64,000 nucleotides of DNA. Origin: Roseibium sp. MMSF_3412. Lineage in GTDB: Bacteria; Pseudomonadota; Alphaproteobacteria; Rhizobiales; Stappiaceae. The notes beneath the pieces are model-generated. The model was not told the DNA's origin and searched no databases. It saw only the letters and a list, made by a program, of their open reading frames with translations. The position numbers and the translations under genes are program-made. Below, one piece after another: positions 52,663-61,373 of the stretch. Positions within the stretch are counted from its first letter, which is position 1, and each line of letters opens with the position of its first letter. The stretch covers positions 1 to 64,000 of the forward strand of contig NZ_JASHJI010000002.1 in NCBI RefSeq assembly GCF_030733265.1. The letters run 5' to 3'.

Positions 52663-54819
52663 CTAGGCAGCTGCCACCGCCTTGAGGAAACGGTCGACAG
52701 TCTCGCGCAGATCCGTGGTGCGGGCATTCACATCGGTGGATGCGTTCAGAACCTGGCCGGCAGATGAGCTGGTCACCTGGGCCTTCTCGGAGATCGTGAT
52801 GATGGTCTGCGCAACGTCCTGGGTTCCCTTGGCGGCATCCTGGACATTGCCGGAGATCTCGTTGGTCGCAGCACCCTGCTGCTCGACGGCAGCTGCGATC
52901 GTGCCGGTGTATTCGTCCACCTGGCTCATCGTCTCGGTGATCCCTGCAATCGCGGATACCGCTTCCTTGGTGGCCGCCTGGACTTCCGTGATCTGTCCTT
53001 CGATCTCTTCCGTGGCCTTGGCCGTCTGCGTGGCGAGTTCCTTGACCTCGGAGGCAACGACGGCGAACCCGCGTCCGGCCTCTCCGGCCCGCGCCGCCTC
53101 GATGGTCGCGTTGAGCGCAAGCAGGTTGGTCTGTTCGGCGATTGCCGAAATCAGGTTGACGACATCACCGATCCGTTGTGCGGATTCAGCGAGACCTTCG
53201 ATCTTGGTGTTCGTCTGCATCGCGGCCTGGGTTGCGCTCTGAACGATATCGGTCGTCGACTGGACCTGGCGGCGAATTTCCTGGATCGATGCCGACAGCT
53301 CTTCCGAGGCGGAAGCAACGGTCTGCACGTTGGTCGAGGCTGCTTCCGAGGCGCTGGACGCATTGGAAGCCTCGCCTGCCGTTTCGTCGGCAACGCCGTT
53401 GAGTTCTTCGGCTGCCGTCCGCATCTGCTCGCTGTTGCTGTAAACGGCGTCAAGCATTTCAGTAACTTCCGACCTGAAATCGGAAATTAGGCTTGCGACC
53501 GCGTCCGCCTGGCGCGCCTGCTCGACGGTTGTTTCCTTCTGTTCCAGTTCCAGCCGCCCACGCTCCAGGGCGTTCTCGCGGAAAACGCGCACAGAGGCCG
53601 CCATCTCGGCAATTTCGTCGCGTGCCGCTTGTGCCGGAACATCGACGCTCGTGTCGCCGCCGGCAAGCTTGTTCATGACGTCGCCGAGGCCGGAGATACG
53701 GCCTGACAGCCCCCTGGCCGTGACCAGCCCGAACACGCCGGCGATCAGCGCGCAGACGATCGCGCTTGCAAAAATCCAGATTTGCAGCGTCGTCAGCGGC
53801 GCCAGGACCTCGCTGGCGGCCTGCACGACGACGACGGTATAGTTCTGCCCGAATGCGGTCACGGGCACGATCGCGGCGAAAACGTCCTGTCCGTTGAAAT
53901 CCGGCAACCGTGCAAAGGTCTTGCCGCCTCCCATCGATGCCGCGATTTCCGGTGCGTTGAACTTGTCGCTGAGCAGTTCAGAGACGTCGGCCGTGCGCAG
54001 ACTGTCATTCATCGCAAGGCCGTCTGCATTGAGAAGCAGGGTTTCGCCGGTGTCTCCCAGGCCTGCAAACTTGCCGAGCAGCGTTGTGACCTCCCCTGTC
54101 GGCGCTTCATAGACCACCATGCCGATCGTCTTGCTGCCGACGGAAATCGGCGCGGCGAGAAAACCCGTGGCCTCGTTGTCCCGCCCCGGATAGTGCTCCG
54201 GATCGTAGGCAACCACTGACGGGCTGCCGTCGACGACAATCGTCTTGTAGGCATCGGCCAGGGGTGTGTTCTGCCAGCCTTCCGTCTGAACATTGACACC
54301 GAAGTCACCCAGCTTGCGCGCGCTGTAGATGACGTCGCCGCTTAGGTTCACAAGCAGAAGGTCGGGAAAATTGTTCGCATCCGCAAAGTCGCGGAGCGGT
54401 GTGTGGTGCTTGGCATGCGCCTTGTCGTAGGGCTTGCGGCCGGCCTTGACCAGTTGGTCCCGCTCTTCGACCGGGTGCGGATTATCCGTGACGTAGATCT
54501 TCGTGAGTGTTGCGGACGCCTTGTCCTTGTATTTCGCCCAGGCGGCGTCGAACGCACTGTAGGCTGCCCGGAGCGTCTTGCCCTGCACATGCCCTTCAAT
54601 CGTTCTCTGTTTCCCGTGATAAAGTTCCAGCAGGCTGTCCCGGCGGCTTTCCGCCAAGGCCATCAGTCTTTGTTCTGCCTGTCCTTTGACGGTGTTTGCA
54701 CTCGAAACGTAACTTGCAATGCCCACGCCTGCAGAACACAGAAGCGCGATCCCAAGGACCAGCGCAGGAAGTTTTGCCGCAACCTTCACGGAATTCTCCA
54801 GAATTTCGCGGGAAGGCAT
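52663..54819 (-). CDS. Methyl-accepting chemotaxis protein with extracytoplasmic Cache-type sensor
   Basis: A 718-residue chemoreceptor. TM1 (about 15-38) and TM2 (about 345-365) enclose a large periplasmic ligand domain (about 40-340) of dCache type with PDLLLVNLSGDVIYSARK. HAMP follows (about 365-420), then the signalling coiled coil with the receptor tip AIAEQTNLLALNATIEAAR. No C-terminal NWETF-type pentapeptide, so adaptation enzymes must reach it through others. The upstream gene, 22 bp away on the same strand, encodes a free periplasmic Cache-like protein, and the two are likely one operon. Confidence 0.95.
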   Translation of the reverse strand: MPSREILENSVKVAAKLPALVLGIALLCSAGVGIASYVSSANTVKGQAEQRLMALAESRRDSLLELYHGKQRTIEGHVQGKTLRAAYSAFDAAWAKYKDKASATLTKIYVTDNPHPVEERDQLVKAGRKPYDKAHAKHHTPLRDFADANNFPDLLLVNLSGDVIYSARKLGDFGVNVQTEGWQNTPLADAYKTIVVDGSPSVVAYDPEHYPGRDNEATGFLAAPISVGSKTIGMVVYEAPTGEVTTLLGKFAGLGDTGETLLLNADGLAMNDSLRTADVSELLSDKFNAPEIAASMGGGKTFARLPDFNGQDVFAAIVPVTAFGQNYTVVVVQAASEVLAPLTTLQIWIFASAIVCALIAGVFGLVTARGLSGRISGLGDVMNKLAGGDTSVDVPAQAARDEIAEMAASVRVFRENALERGRLELEQKETTVEQARQADAVASLISDFRSEVTEMLDAVYSNSEQMRTAAEELNGVADETAGEASNASSASEAASTNVQTVASASEELSASIQEIRRQVQSTTDIVQSATQAAMQTNTKIEGLAESAQRIGDVVNLISAIAEQTNLLALNATIEAARAGEAGRGFAVVASEVKELATQTAKATEEIEGQITEVQAATKEAVSAIAGITETMSQVDEYTGTIAAAVEQQGAATNEISGNVQDAAKGTQDVAQTIITISEKAQVTSSSAGQVLNASTDVNARTTDLRETVDRFLKAVAAA

Positions 54820-54841
54820 CGCCTTCCCGCATGTGTCAAGA

Positions 54842-55414
54842 TCAGAGGTTTTCTACGTTGACGCCGAAGGTAACGGCGCCAATTGCTTTGCCGCTATCCG
54901 GGTCGACCACCGTAACGCTGACCTGGCTCTGGAGGGTCTGCGTGCTCTCATCTTCTTCCAATTCACTGATGTGAACGGCACCCTTGCCGTTGGAATAGGT
55001 GTCCTGCCACTTCGCTTCGTCACCCTGCCAGTAGTCGGAGGTCACATCGCTCTGGCCGACATTCAGTCCCTTGCCATCCATGACGAAGATCTCGGTGAAG
55101 AGACCATCGCTGCTTTCCTGGACATCGGCCAGGAAGGTCGACAGCGGGCGCTCCAGCACCGTATCGATCATCGGCTGGTCGACTGCCTCGGCTTCCGCAC
55201 GCCAGGTCTTGTCGAGTTCATCGATCTTGGCCTGATCGAATGCAGCCGTTTCGCCGTTCTGGGCGCGGACCGCATCAATGACTTCGCTGGAGGCGGCGAT
55301 CTCGGCGATCTTACCTGCAGCAAGCGTCTGCAGCTCGCTTTCGAATTCGTTTGCCGTCGCCGTGCCGGCGAACAGGAAGCAAAGGGCGGTTGTAGTGTAG
55401 ACGAGATGTTTCAT
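54842..55414 (-). CDS. Secreted Cache/PDC-like sensor-domain protein
   Basis: A 190-residue exported protein. The signal peptide (about 1-22, FLFAGTATA) is followed by a helical stretch and then a single Cache-like domain, with FTEIFVMDGKGLNVGQSD, SDYWQGDEAKWQDTY and the closing strand SVTVVDPDSGKAIGAVTFGV. It has no membrane anchor or signalling domain, so it would act freely in the periplasm. It heads the operon with the chemoreceptor at 52663-54819. It may present a ligand to that receptor, as binding proteins do for some MCPs; this is inference. Confidence 0.78.
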   Translation of the reverse strand: MKHLVYTTTALCFLFAGTATANEFESELQTLAAGKIAEIAASSEVIDAVRAQNGETAAFDQAKIDELDKTWRAEAEAVDQPMIDTVLERPLSTFLADVQESSDGLFTEIFVMDGKGLNVGQSDVTSDYWQGDEAKWQDTYSNGKGAVHISELEEDESTQTLQSQVSVTVVDPDSGKAIGAVTFGVNVENL

Positions 55415-55940
55415 TCTGCTCTCCCAAGGTGTTTAACCCGGGGAAATGATGCACTCAGCAGATTAAAATTCAGTATATGAAGAACTTAATGCTTAAAATA
55501 ACAATATGTTAAGTCGAATGCCGAGAAAAATACTAATATACCAAACGAATACATTTTTCACATTACACTATTTTTGATTGAAAAATACAATCTCAGAATG
55601 AAAATCAAAGTTGTACCCGAATCCAAGAAAGTCAAATTTCGCTTCAAAGGCAGCCCATTAGAGGCTTACGAAATGGCAGGTAATCCGGAAAACACCCGCA
55701 TGACGTGTACCCGCCTTGCAACAAGTCGGCAGCGCCTCTTGACCACCCCGTCCGCTCTGCGGAATCGGCTGCAACCGACAGAGATTTCACGCGAACTATT
55801 GCATCGGTTTTGCTTTTCCGCTATACGCGCGCTCGCGCCTGCACCCCTGGAGGAGGCGCATCTGGACCGATCCCGAACAGCTTGCGTCATGTTGATACGG
55901 CGGTTCGCCGGTCCGCTACCATACACTCAAGGAGTTTGCC
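55415..55940. other. 526-bp divergent intergenic region with an A/T-rich block
   Basis: About 55440-55640 is strikingly A/T-rich for this genome and sits upstream of the Cache-chemoreceptor operon. The other half is the leader of rplY. A 127-codon open frame (55574-55957) runs across it but overlaps the rplY start and has no recognisable domain; its first residues (KIKVVPESKKVKFRFKG) look more like a protein than the rest does. I do not call it. AAGGAG precedes rplY at 55929-55934. Confidence 0.55.
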
Positions 55941-56582
55941 ATGGCTGCCAGCTATGAGCTGAAGGCGTCGGCACGGGACCGGGTGGGCAAGGGGGCCGCA
56001 CGGGCACTGCGTCGCGAAGGCCTTCTACCTGCCGTAATCTACGGCGACAAGAAACCTGCAATGCCGATCACCATTCCGGTGAAGGAAACCACCATCACCC
56101 TGCACAAGGGCGGTTTCACCGCACAGATCGGTATCATCAATGTCGACGGTGAAAAGCACCAGGTCATCGCCAAGGATTATCAGCTGCACCCCGTGCGCGA
56201 CGATGTCCTTCACGTCGATTTCCTGCGCGTCGCAAAAGGTGCGACACTCACGGTCGAAATTCCGGTTCAGTTCCTCAATGAAGAAATCTGCCCGGGCCTC
56301 AAGAAGGGCGGCGTTCTGAACGTTGTTCGCCACACCGTTGAAATGACGGTACCGGCGGATTCCATTCCGGAAGCCCTCGAGCTTGACCTTGCAAATGCGG
56401 AGCCGGGTGACAGCCTGCACATTTCCGCGGTCACAATTCCCGAAGGCTGCCAGCCGACGATCACCGATCGCGACTTCACCATCGCGACGATCGCTGCACC
56501 GGCCGGCGTTCAGGAAGAAGAAGACGCCGACGGCGAGGCTTCGGATGAAGAAACAACCGAAGAAGAGGCTGCAAGCGAGTAA
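55941..56582 (+). CDS. rplY: 50S ribosomal protein L25/general stress protein Ctc
   Basis: A 213-residue long-form L25 (TL5/Ctc type) binding 5S rRNA. The N-terminal L25 domain (about 5-95) begins ELKASARDRVGKGAARALRREGLLPAVIYG; the C-terminal beta domain (about 97-185) contains VEIPVQFLNEE and VNVVRHTVEM-like strands. A Glu/Asp-rich tail ends it. ATG 55941 has AAGGAG. pth follows after 104 bp with a hairpin between. Confidence 0.96.
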   Translation: MAASYELKASARDRVGKGAARALRREGLLPAVIYGDKKPAMPITIPVKETTITLHKGGFTAQIGIINVDGEKHQVIAKDYQLHPVRDDVLHVDFLRVAKGATLTVEIPVQFLNEEICPGLKKGGVLNVVRHTVEMTVPADSIPEALELDLANAEPGDSLHISAVTIPEGCQPTITDRDFTIATIAAPAGVQEEEDADGEASDEETTEEEAASE

Positions 56583-56634
56583 GCTATCGCTTCGACTGGA
56601 TTTTGCGGGAGGCGGCCACCGCCTCCCTCCCCCG

Positions 56635-56664
56635 GCAGCCGTTTTCGGCTGCCTTTTCGTTTCA
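56635..56664 (+). terminator. Terminator-like hairpin between rplY and pth
   Basis: GGCAGCC (56635-56641) and GGCTGCC (56648-56654) form a 7-bp stem, followed by TTTTCGTTT. pth lies only 23 bp beyond, so this may be a partial terminator that attenuates pth rather than ending the operon. Confidence 0.75.
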
Positions 56665-56686
56665 GCGCTGATGATGTAGGTGCCAG

Positions 56687-57427
56687 ATGAAACTGATCGT
56701 CGGACTTGGCAATCCGGGAGCCAAATATGCCGGACACCGGCACAATATCGGTTTCATGGCGGTCGACGAGATCCACCGCCGTCATTCCGGCTTCCAGCCC
56801 TGGCGTGCCCGTTTCCAGGGCCAGGTCTCCGAGGGACGCCTGGGATCCGAGAAAGTCCTGCTGCTGAAGCCGTCAACCTACATGAACGAATCCGGCCGCT
56901 CCGTCGGCGAAGCCATGCGCTTTTACAAGATCGAACCGGAGGACATTGTCGTTCTTTATGACGAACTCGATCTGCCGCCGGCCAAATTCCGGATGAAGAA
57001 AGGCGGTGGTCACGGTGGTCACAACGGCCTGAGGTCCCTCACCGCGCATATTGGTGCGGACTATCGCAGGCTCCGTTTGGGCATCGGCCATCCGGGCGAC
57101 AAGAAGCTCGTGTCCAACTATGTGCTCGGCGACTTTGCCAAGGCTGACCGCGACTGGCTCGAACCGCTCCTGTCGAACATTGCCGACCACGCAAACCTTC
57201 TCGCCGAAGGCAAGGACAGCCAGTTCGCCAACAAGCTTACGCTGGCACTGGAGCCCGAAAAGGCACAACGGAAGGACAAGGCCGGCAAATCTTCCGCGGC
57301 CGACGCAAAATCCAGCAAGCCCAAGGGACAGAGCCACATCAGGCAGGCCCGCCAGGGAAAGCCGCCGGAACTCCCGAAATCGGGACCGATGGCGGCGATG
57401 CTGAAAAAGCTGCTTGGCGGCAGCTGA
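56687..57427 (+). CDS. pth: Peptidyl-tRNA hydrolase
   Basis: A 246-residue enzyme that frees tRNA from prematurely released peptidyl-tRNA. Landmarks: [21 protein letters not shown] with the catalytic His in [26 protein letters not shown] and [12 protein letters not shown]. The core ends near residue 185; a Lys/Ser/Pro-rich tail of about 60 residues follows and ends [13 protein letters not shown], as in other Hyphomicrobiales. ATG 56687. Confidence 0.97.
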   Translation: MKLIVGLGNPGAKYAGHRHNIGFMAVDEIHRRHSGFQPWRARFQGQVSEGRLGSEKVLLLKPSTYMNESGRSVGEAMRFYKIEPEDIVVLYDELDLPPAKFRMKKGGGHGGHNGLRSLTAHIGADYRRLRLGIGHPGDKKLVSNYVLGDFAKADRDWLEPLLSNIADHANLLAEGKDSQFANKLTLALEPEKAQRKDKAGKSSAADAKSSKPKGQSHIRQARQGKPPELPKSGPMAAMLKKLLGGS

Positions 57428-57562
57428 AATGCAGATCCAAGGCTCTGTTGCCTGACCAAGACACAACTTTAACAAGAACGAAAAATGTGACTCGCGTCAC
57501 AAAATGGACATGTTTATCCAGCAAAATCAGTATGTTACCTGGTTCGCCTTGGGGGAAACGCC

Positions 57563-58582
57563 ATGTTGAGAGCTTTGTGTTTCTTCTTGTTTTCGTTTGC
57601 CTGTCTGAGCTCGGCCCTCGCCTTCGTCAAACTCGAAGGTTATTTCATTGCCGAAAAAACCTGCGAGGCCTTTCAGAGCAAGAACCGGCAGACAAATCCC
57701 GGCAACATCACCACGCTTCCGCGCACTGCCTATAAGATGCTCGGCATCAACAGGACAGGCGGAGATTTCTTTCAGGTCGAGGTGCCGGACGCGCCTGTCA
57801 CGACATCGCGCTGGGTCAACGCCGCTTGCGGTCTTCACGTTGTCAGGGCGGATACAACGACCAGCGCGGATACTCAGCACGACAATGGCCCGGTCGTGGA
57901 CCGGAACGGCGCGGAATCGACCGACAACCTTTTGACCCTCAGCTGGCAGCCCGCCTTTTGCGAGACCCGGCCGGGCAAGACGGAATGCAAGGCCCTGAAT
58001 GACGGCAACCTGCCGCATACAACGCGGCAATTGTCGATCCATGGACTTTGGCCCCAGCCAAGGGGCAATGACTATTGCGGCGTGCCCGCGTCCGTCAAAA
58101 ACCTCGACACGCCGGAGAACTGGCATCGCCTGCCCGCGCCTGAAATCGACACGGACACCGCCGATGCGCTTCAGGCCGCCATGCCTGGTTTCGCGAGCTT
58201 CCTGCACCATCATGAATGGATCAAGCACGGCACCTGTTACTTCGGCAAAGGCGGCGCCGATGAATATTATGACGACACGCTCCATCTCACTGGACTGGTC
58301 AACGACAGCGCGGTCGGCGATCTTTTCTTCGACAATGTCGGCAAGGAAATCACCGGCGCTGAAATCAGGGCCGCGTTCGATGCAAGCTTCGGAAGCGGGA
58401 GCGGCGAAAGGGTCCAGATCAAATGCACACCCGATGCCGGAAGGACCCTGATCAACGAGATCTGGCTCAGTCTCGGCGGAACGATCACGCAGACGTCGGA
58501 TATCGGTGACCTGATGCGCGCTGCACAACCGGCGGCCATGGGCTGCAGGAAAGGCGTTATAGACCCTGCAGGACTGCAATAG
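57563..58582 (+). CDS. Secreted ribonuclease T2 family protein, long form
   Basis: A 339-residue exported protein. The signal peptide (about 1-20, SFACLSSALA) is followed by an N-terminal domain of about 95 residues with Cys residues, unlike the short T2 protein at 14265. Then the T2 domain: CAS I as LSIHGLWPQ and CAS II as HHHEWIKHGTCYFG, with both catalytic His. The extra N-terminal domain begins FVKLEGYFIAEKTCEAFQS and could be an RNA- or cell-wall-binding module. It lies between pth and ychF, two genes usually close together. Confidence 0.93.
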   Translation: MLRALCFFLFSFACLSSALAFVKLEGYFIAEKTCEAFQSKNRQTNPGNITTLPRTAYKMLGINRTGGDFFQVEVPDAPVTTSRWVNAACGLHVVRADTTTSADTQHDNGPVVDRNGAESTDNLLTLSWQPAFCETRPGKTECKALNDGNLPHTTRQLSIHGLWPQPRGNDYCGVPASVKNLDTPENWHRLPAPEIDTDTADALQAAMPGFASFLHHHEWIKHGTCYFGKGGADEYYDDTLHLTGLVNDSAVGDLFFDNVGKEITGAEIRAAFDASFGSGSGERVQIKCTPDAGRTLINEIWLSLGGTITQTSDIGDLMRAAQPAAMGCRKGVIDPAGLQ

Positions 58583-58722
58583 TCGACGGGCTCCGTCTAC
58601 CGCATCAACTCCCGGCAAGGCCTGGAAAAAGCAGCGCGCCGGGCGGCAAGTCTTGACCTGCCCGGCCCGCTCGGGCATGTAGCGCGGCGACAGTTTCACA
58701 AACGAACCGAAAGCGATCTCCC

Positions 58723-59823
58723 ATGGGATTTCAGTGCGGCATTGTCGGGCTGCCGAATGTCGGCAAGTCCACGCTTTTCAACGCGCTCACAAAAACCGCT
58801 GCGGCCCAGGCCGCCAACTATCCGTTCTGCACCATCGAACCGAATACCGGTGAGGTTGCCGTACCGGACACACGGCTCGACGCGATCCGAGAGATCGCAC
58901 AGTCGAAGGAACTTATTCCGACACGGATTACCTTCGTTGATATTGCCGGCCTCGTGCGCGGGGCGTCCAAGGGCGAAGGTCTGGGCAACCAGTTCCTCGC
59001 CAATATCCGCGAAGTCGACGCCATCGCCCATGTGTTGCGGTGCTTTGAAGACGACGACATCACCCATGTCGACGGCACGATCGATCCGATCGCGGATGCC
59101 GAGACGGTGGAAACCGAGCTTATGGTCGCCGACATGGAAAGCCTGGAACGCCGCATCGCGCCTCTGAAGAAAAAGGCAACCGGCGGTGACAAGGAGGCCA
59201 AGACGCTCCTGCCGATCATGGAAGCTGCGCTCGCGCTTCTTCAGGAAGGCAAACCGGCCCGCATGCTTGAAACCGCGGATGCGGAAGAAGCAAAGATGCT
59301 GAGGGGCCTGAACCTTCTGTCTTCGAAGCCTGTTCTTTATGTCTGTAATGTCGATGAGGCTTCAGCTGCGGAAGGCAACGCGCTTTCGCGGAAGGTTGCT
59401 GAAAGGGCGGCACAGGAAGGTGCCGTTGCCGTCGTCATTTCCGCTGCAATCGAGGCGGAGATATCCCAGCTCGAAAAGGAAGAGCAGGACGAGTTCCTGG
59501 AAACAATCGGCCTGGAAGAACCCGGTCTCGACCGCATGATCCGCGCCGGATATGACCTCCTCGGCCTGATCACCTATTTCACCGCCGGCCCGAAGGAAAC
59601 GAGAGCCTGGACGATCACCGAGGGCACGAAGGCACCCGGTGCTGCGGGTGTCATTCATACCGACTTTGAACGGGGCTTCATCCGCGCCCAGACCATCGCC
59701 TATGACGACTACGTGTCGCTCGGCGGTGAAAGTGCTGCGAAAGAGGCCGGCAAGGCCCGCGACGAAGGCAAGGAGTACATCGTCAAGGACGGCGATGTTC
59801 TGCTTTTCAAGTTCAATACCTGA
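58723..59823 (+). CDS. ychF: Redox-regulated ATPase YchF (Obg-like)
   Basis: A 366-residue P-loop ATPase of the Obg family. G1 is GLPNVGKSTLFNAL, G3 DIAGLVRGASKGEGLGNQFL and the modified G4 NVDE, which favours ATP over GTP. A coiled-coil insertion (about 130-200) and a C-terminal TGS domain follow. It binds ribosomes and influences translation and oxidative-stress response in E. coli. ATG 58723 follows a GATCTCCC stretch with no strong RBS. Confidence 0.97.
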   Translation: MGFQCGIVGLPNVGKSTLFNALTKTAAAQAANYPFCTIEPNTGEVAVPDTRLDAIREIAQSKELIPTRITFVDIAGLVRGASKGEGLGNQFLANIREVDAIAHVLRCFEDDDITHVDGTIDPIADAETVETELMVADMESLERRIAPLKKKATGGDKEAKTLLPIMEAALALLQEGKPARMLETADAEEAKMLRGLNLLSSKPVLYVCNVDEASAAEGNALSRKVAERAAQEGAVAVVISAAIEAEISQLEKEEQDEFLETIGLEEPGLDRMIRAGYDLLGLITYFTAGPKETRAWTITEGTKAPGAAGVIHTDFERGFIRAQTIAYDDYVSLGGESAAKEAGKARDEGKEYIVKDGDVLLFKFNT

Positions 59824-59894
59824 TCGAGACGGTGAGCCTCTTGTGATAGCATCTGTGACGGAAGATTCATAAGATCTCCGGGAGGGAGGCGCAG

Positions 59895-60563
59895 ATGAAA
59901 ACGATCCTGCTTACCGGCTTCGAGGCTTTCGGGACAACCCCGGTCAATCCGGCCGAAATGGTCGCCCGCCGTCTGGAGGGGGAAACGGTCGAAGGCGCGC
60001 GGATCGCCTCAAGGGTCATACCGAACACGTTCTTCGTCTGCATAGACGCGGTAAGGGAAGCCATGGCGGAAACAGGCGCTGATGCCGTTGTCATGATGGG
60101 CGAGTTCGGCGGCCGGGCCACGATCACGGTTGAACGGATCGCCCTCAATTTCAACGATTCGTCGCGCTACGGCCTGAAGGACAACGCCGGCATCTCACTT
60201 CAGGGAGAGCCGACAGCGCCGGACGGCCCACTGGCCTATCAAAGCACTCTGCCCCTCAGGGCCATGGTCAGGGCCATGCGCGAAGGCGGCATACCCGCTG
60301 ACATTTCGGACGCCGCCGGCACGTTCTGCTGCAACCATCTTTTTTACGGCATCCTGCACCACATCGCGAAGTCGGGCAGGACAACGCCGGCTGGCTGGGT
60401 TCACCTCCCTCACCTGCCGGAAGTCGCTGCAATGGAGAACAATCTCGGCGCACCGAGCATGTCCGTCGAAACGGCGGCCGAAGGCCTGCGCCTTGCGCTC
60501 GCCGCGCTCGTCACGCACCCGCAGGATATCGACGACCCGATCTCGGGGCGCCTGCAAATCTAG
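59895..60563 (+). CDS. pcp: Pyroglutamyl-peptidase I
   Basis: A 222-residue cysteine peptidase (C15) that removes N-terminal pyroglutamate. The catalytic triad is visible: Glu in MMGEFGGR, Cys in DAAGTFCCNHLFYG and His in GWVHLPHLPE. N-terminal KTILLTGFEAFG is the family start. ATG 59895 has GGGAGG just upstream. It is 71 bp after ychF. Confidence 0.95.
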   Translation: MKTILLTGFEAFGTTPVNPAEMVARRLEGETVEGARIASRVIPNTFFVCIDAVREAMAETGADAVVMMGEFGGRATITVERIALNFNDSSRYGLKDNAGISLQGEPTAPDGPLAYQSTLPLRAMVRAMREGGIPADISDAAGTFCCNHLFYGILHHIAKSGRTTPAGWVHLPHLPEVAAMENNLGAPSMSVETAAEGLRLALAALVTHPQDIDDPISGRLQI

Positions 60564-60733
60564 ATGTGCTTGTACAGGCGCTCCGGGTCATACCCTCATT
60601 GGAGCACGAGAATAGAATCGGCCCTGGCGCATCGGTCGATCACGGCAAGCGCGGCTTTCCAGCGACCGCCATTCGGATCCTGCGGGCCTCACGGCCCTGT
60701 CTGTGACCATGCCCGACCAATTTCAGCGTAAAG

Positions 60734-60765
60734 AAAAACCCCGTTGGCCTGCCAACGGGGTTTTT
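60734..60765. terminator. Terminator at the end of micro-gene 1 (bidirectional)
   Basis: AAAAACCCCGTTGGC (60734-60748) and GCCAACGGGGTTTTT (60751-60765) are perfect 15-bp arms around a 2-nt loop. It begins two bases after the stop codon of the minus-strand micro-gene at 60768. With T-runs on both strands it can also end the pcp transcript. Confidence 0.93.
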
Positions 60766-60767
60766 TC

Positions 60768-60932
60768 TCAGCTTCGGTCAAGTCCCATCATCATCAGCGG
60801 GTTCGGACCTTGCTGGTCCCGCCACTTGCGCCGCTTGTGATGGCCGGACCGTGAACTCCAGCCTGTTTTCGGTGCACCGTATTCCTGTGCAAGGCGGTGC
60901 GTTTGGTAGTTGGGACGAATGTTGTATTCCAT
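60768..60932 (-). CDS. Micro-gene 1: 54-residue basic protein with GPNPL...GLDRS C-terminus
   Basis: A 54-residue basic protein with no membrane segment. It starts EYNIRPNYQTHRLAQEYG, has a Lys/Arg-rich middle (HHKRRKW) and ends KWRDQQGPNPLMMMGLDRS. ATG 60932 is preceded by AAGGGAG at a good distance. The last 19 residues match 14 of 19 in the neighbouring micro-gene at 61171-61338, and the upstream sequences match too. I do not recognise a named family; it is a new small-protein candidate. The positive charge suggests nucleic-acid or ribosome binding, but this is only a guess. Confidence 0.75.
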   Translation of the reverse strand: MEYNIRPNYQTHRLAQEYGAPKTGWSSRSGHHKRRKWRDQQGPNPLMMMGLDRS

Positions 60933-60967
60933 GGTCTCGCTCCCTTTCCTGTGCAAGGACCCTTTGC

Positions 60968-61005
60968 CCTTGCGTCTGACAGAGATATGGGGAGCCCAGA
61001 TGTCC
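60968..61005 (-). promoter_or_regulatory. Conserved 38-bp upstream block of micro-gene 1
   Basis: Read on the minus strand: GGACATCTG, six variable bases, CCATATCTC, two bases, then TCAGACGCAAGG. The same three cores with the same spacings occur at 61374-61411 before micro-gene 2. The block ends exactly 35 nt before the start codon in both cases. It is most likely a promoter with the transcription start in or just after the last core; I could not match it confidently to a known sigma-factor consensus. Confidence 0.7.
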
Positions 61006-61135
61006 AATGTGTGAAGGCCACATTACGGATCGGACACAAGGATCTAATACATTGATTTAATGGAAAAAATAGAGATTTATAGGTTGAATCGAGATGCGTG
61101 TGCCGGGAGAATTTGACAATCTTGGGGCCCGCACG

Positions 61136-61171
61136 ACAAAACCCCCGCCGGTCGTCCGGCGGGGGTTTTGT
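61136..61171. terminator. Terminator at the end of micro-gene 2
   Basis: ACAAAACCCCCGCCGG (61136-61151) and CCGGCGGGGGTTTTGT (61156-61171) are perfect 16-bp arms with a 4-nt loop. The outermost base is the last base of the micro-gene 2 stop codon, so the stop codon runs straight into the hairpin. A TTTTGT tail follows on the minus strand. Confidence 0.92.
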
Positions 61172-61338
61172 CAGCTGCGGTCCAGACCCTGCATGGTCAG
61201 CGGGTTCGGACCTTTCCTGTCATGCCATTTGCCCTTGTTTTTTCCAAATCCGAAGAAGGATCCGAAAAAGTCCTGTTGGCTTTGCGCCGCGCGGGCCATG
61301 ATATCGACACTGTCGTAAGATCTGCGTTTGCTGTTCAT
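61171..61338 (-). CDS. Micro-gene 2: 55-residue protein, paralogue of micro-gene 1
   Basis: Translating the minus strand from ATG 61338 gives 55 residues: an N-terminus NSKRRSYDSVDIMARAAQSQ, a Phe/Gly-rich middle (DFFGSFFGFGK) and a C-terminus KWHDRKGPNPLTMQGLDRS. The final 19 residues share 14 identities with micro-gene 1, both ending Asp-Arg-Ser-stop. GGGAG lies upstream of the ATG. The N-terminal halves are unrelated, so the C-terminal signature is the part under constraint. Upstream block and terminator correspond to those of micro-gene 1. No known family recognised. Confidence 0.75.
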   Translation of the reverse strand: MNSKRRSYDSVDIMARAAQSQQDFFGSFFGFGKNKGKWHDRKGPNPLTMQGLDRS

Positions 61339-61373
61339 TTTAACTCACTCCCTTTCTTGCAAGTGCATCATTG

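Noticed and set aside
55574..55957. 127-codon open frame before rplY
   Set aside because: Overlaps the rplY start, has no RBS or known domain and loses protein-like character after about 30 residues; kept only as an uncertain remnant.
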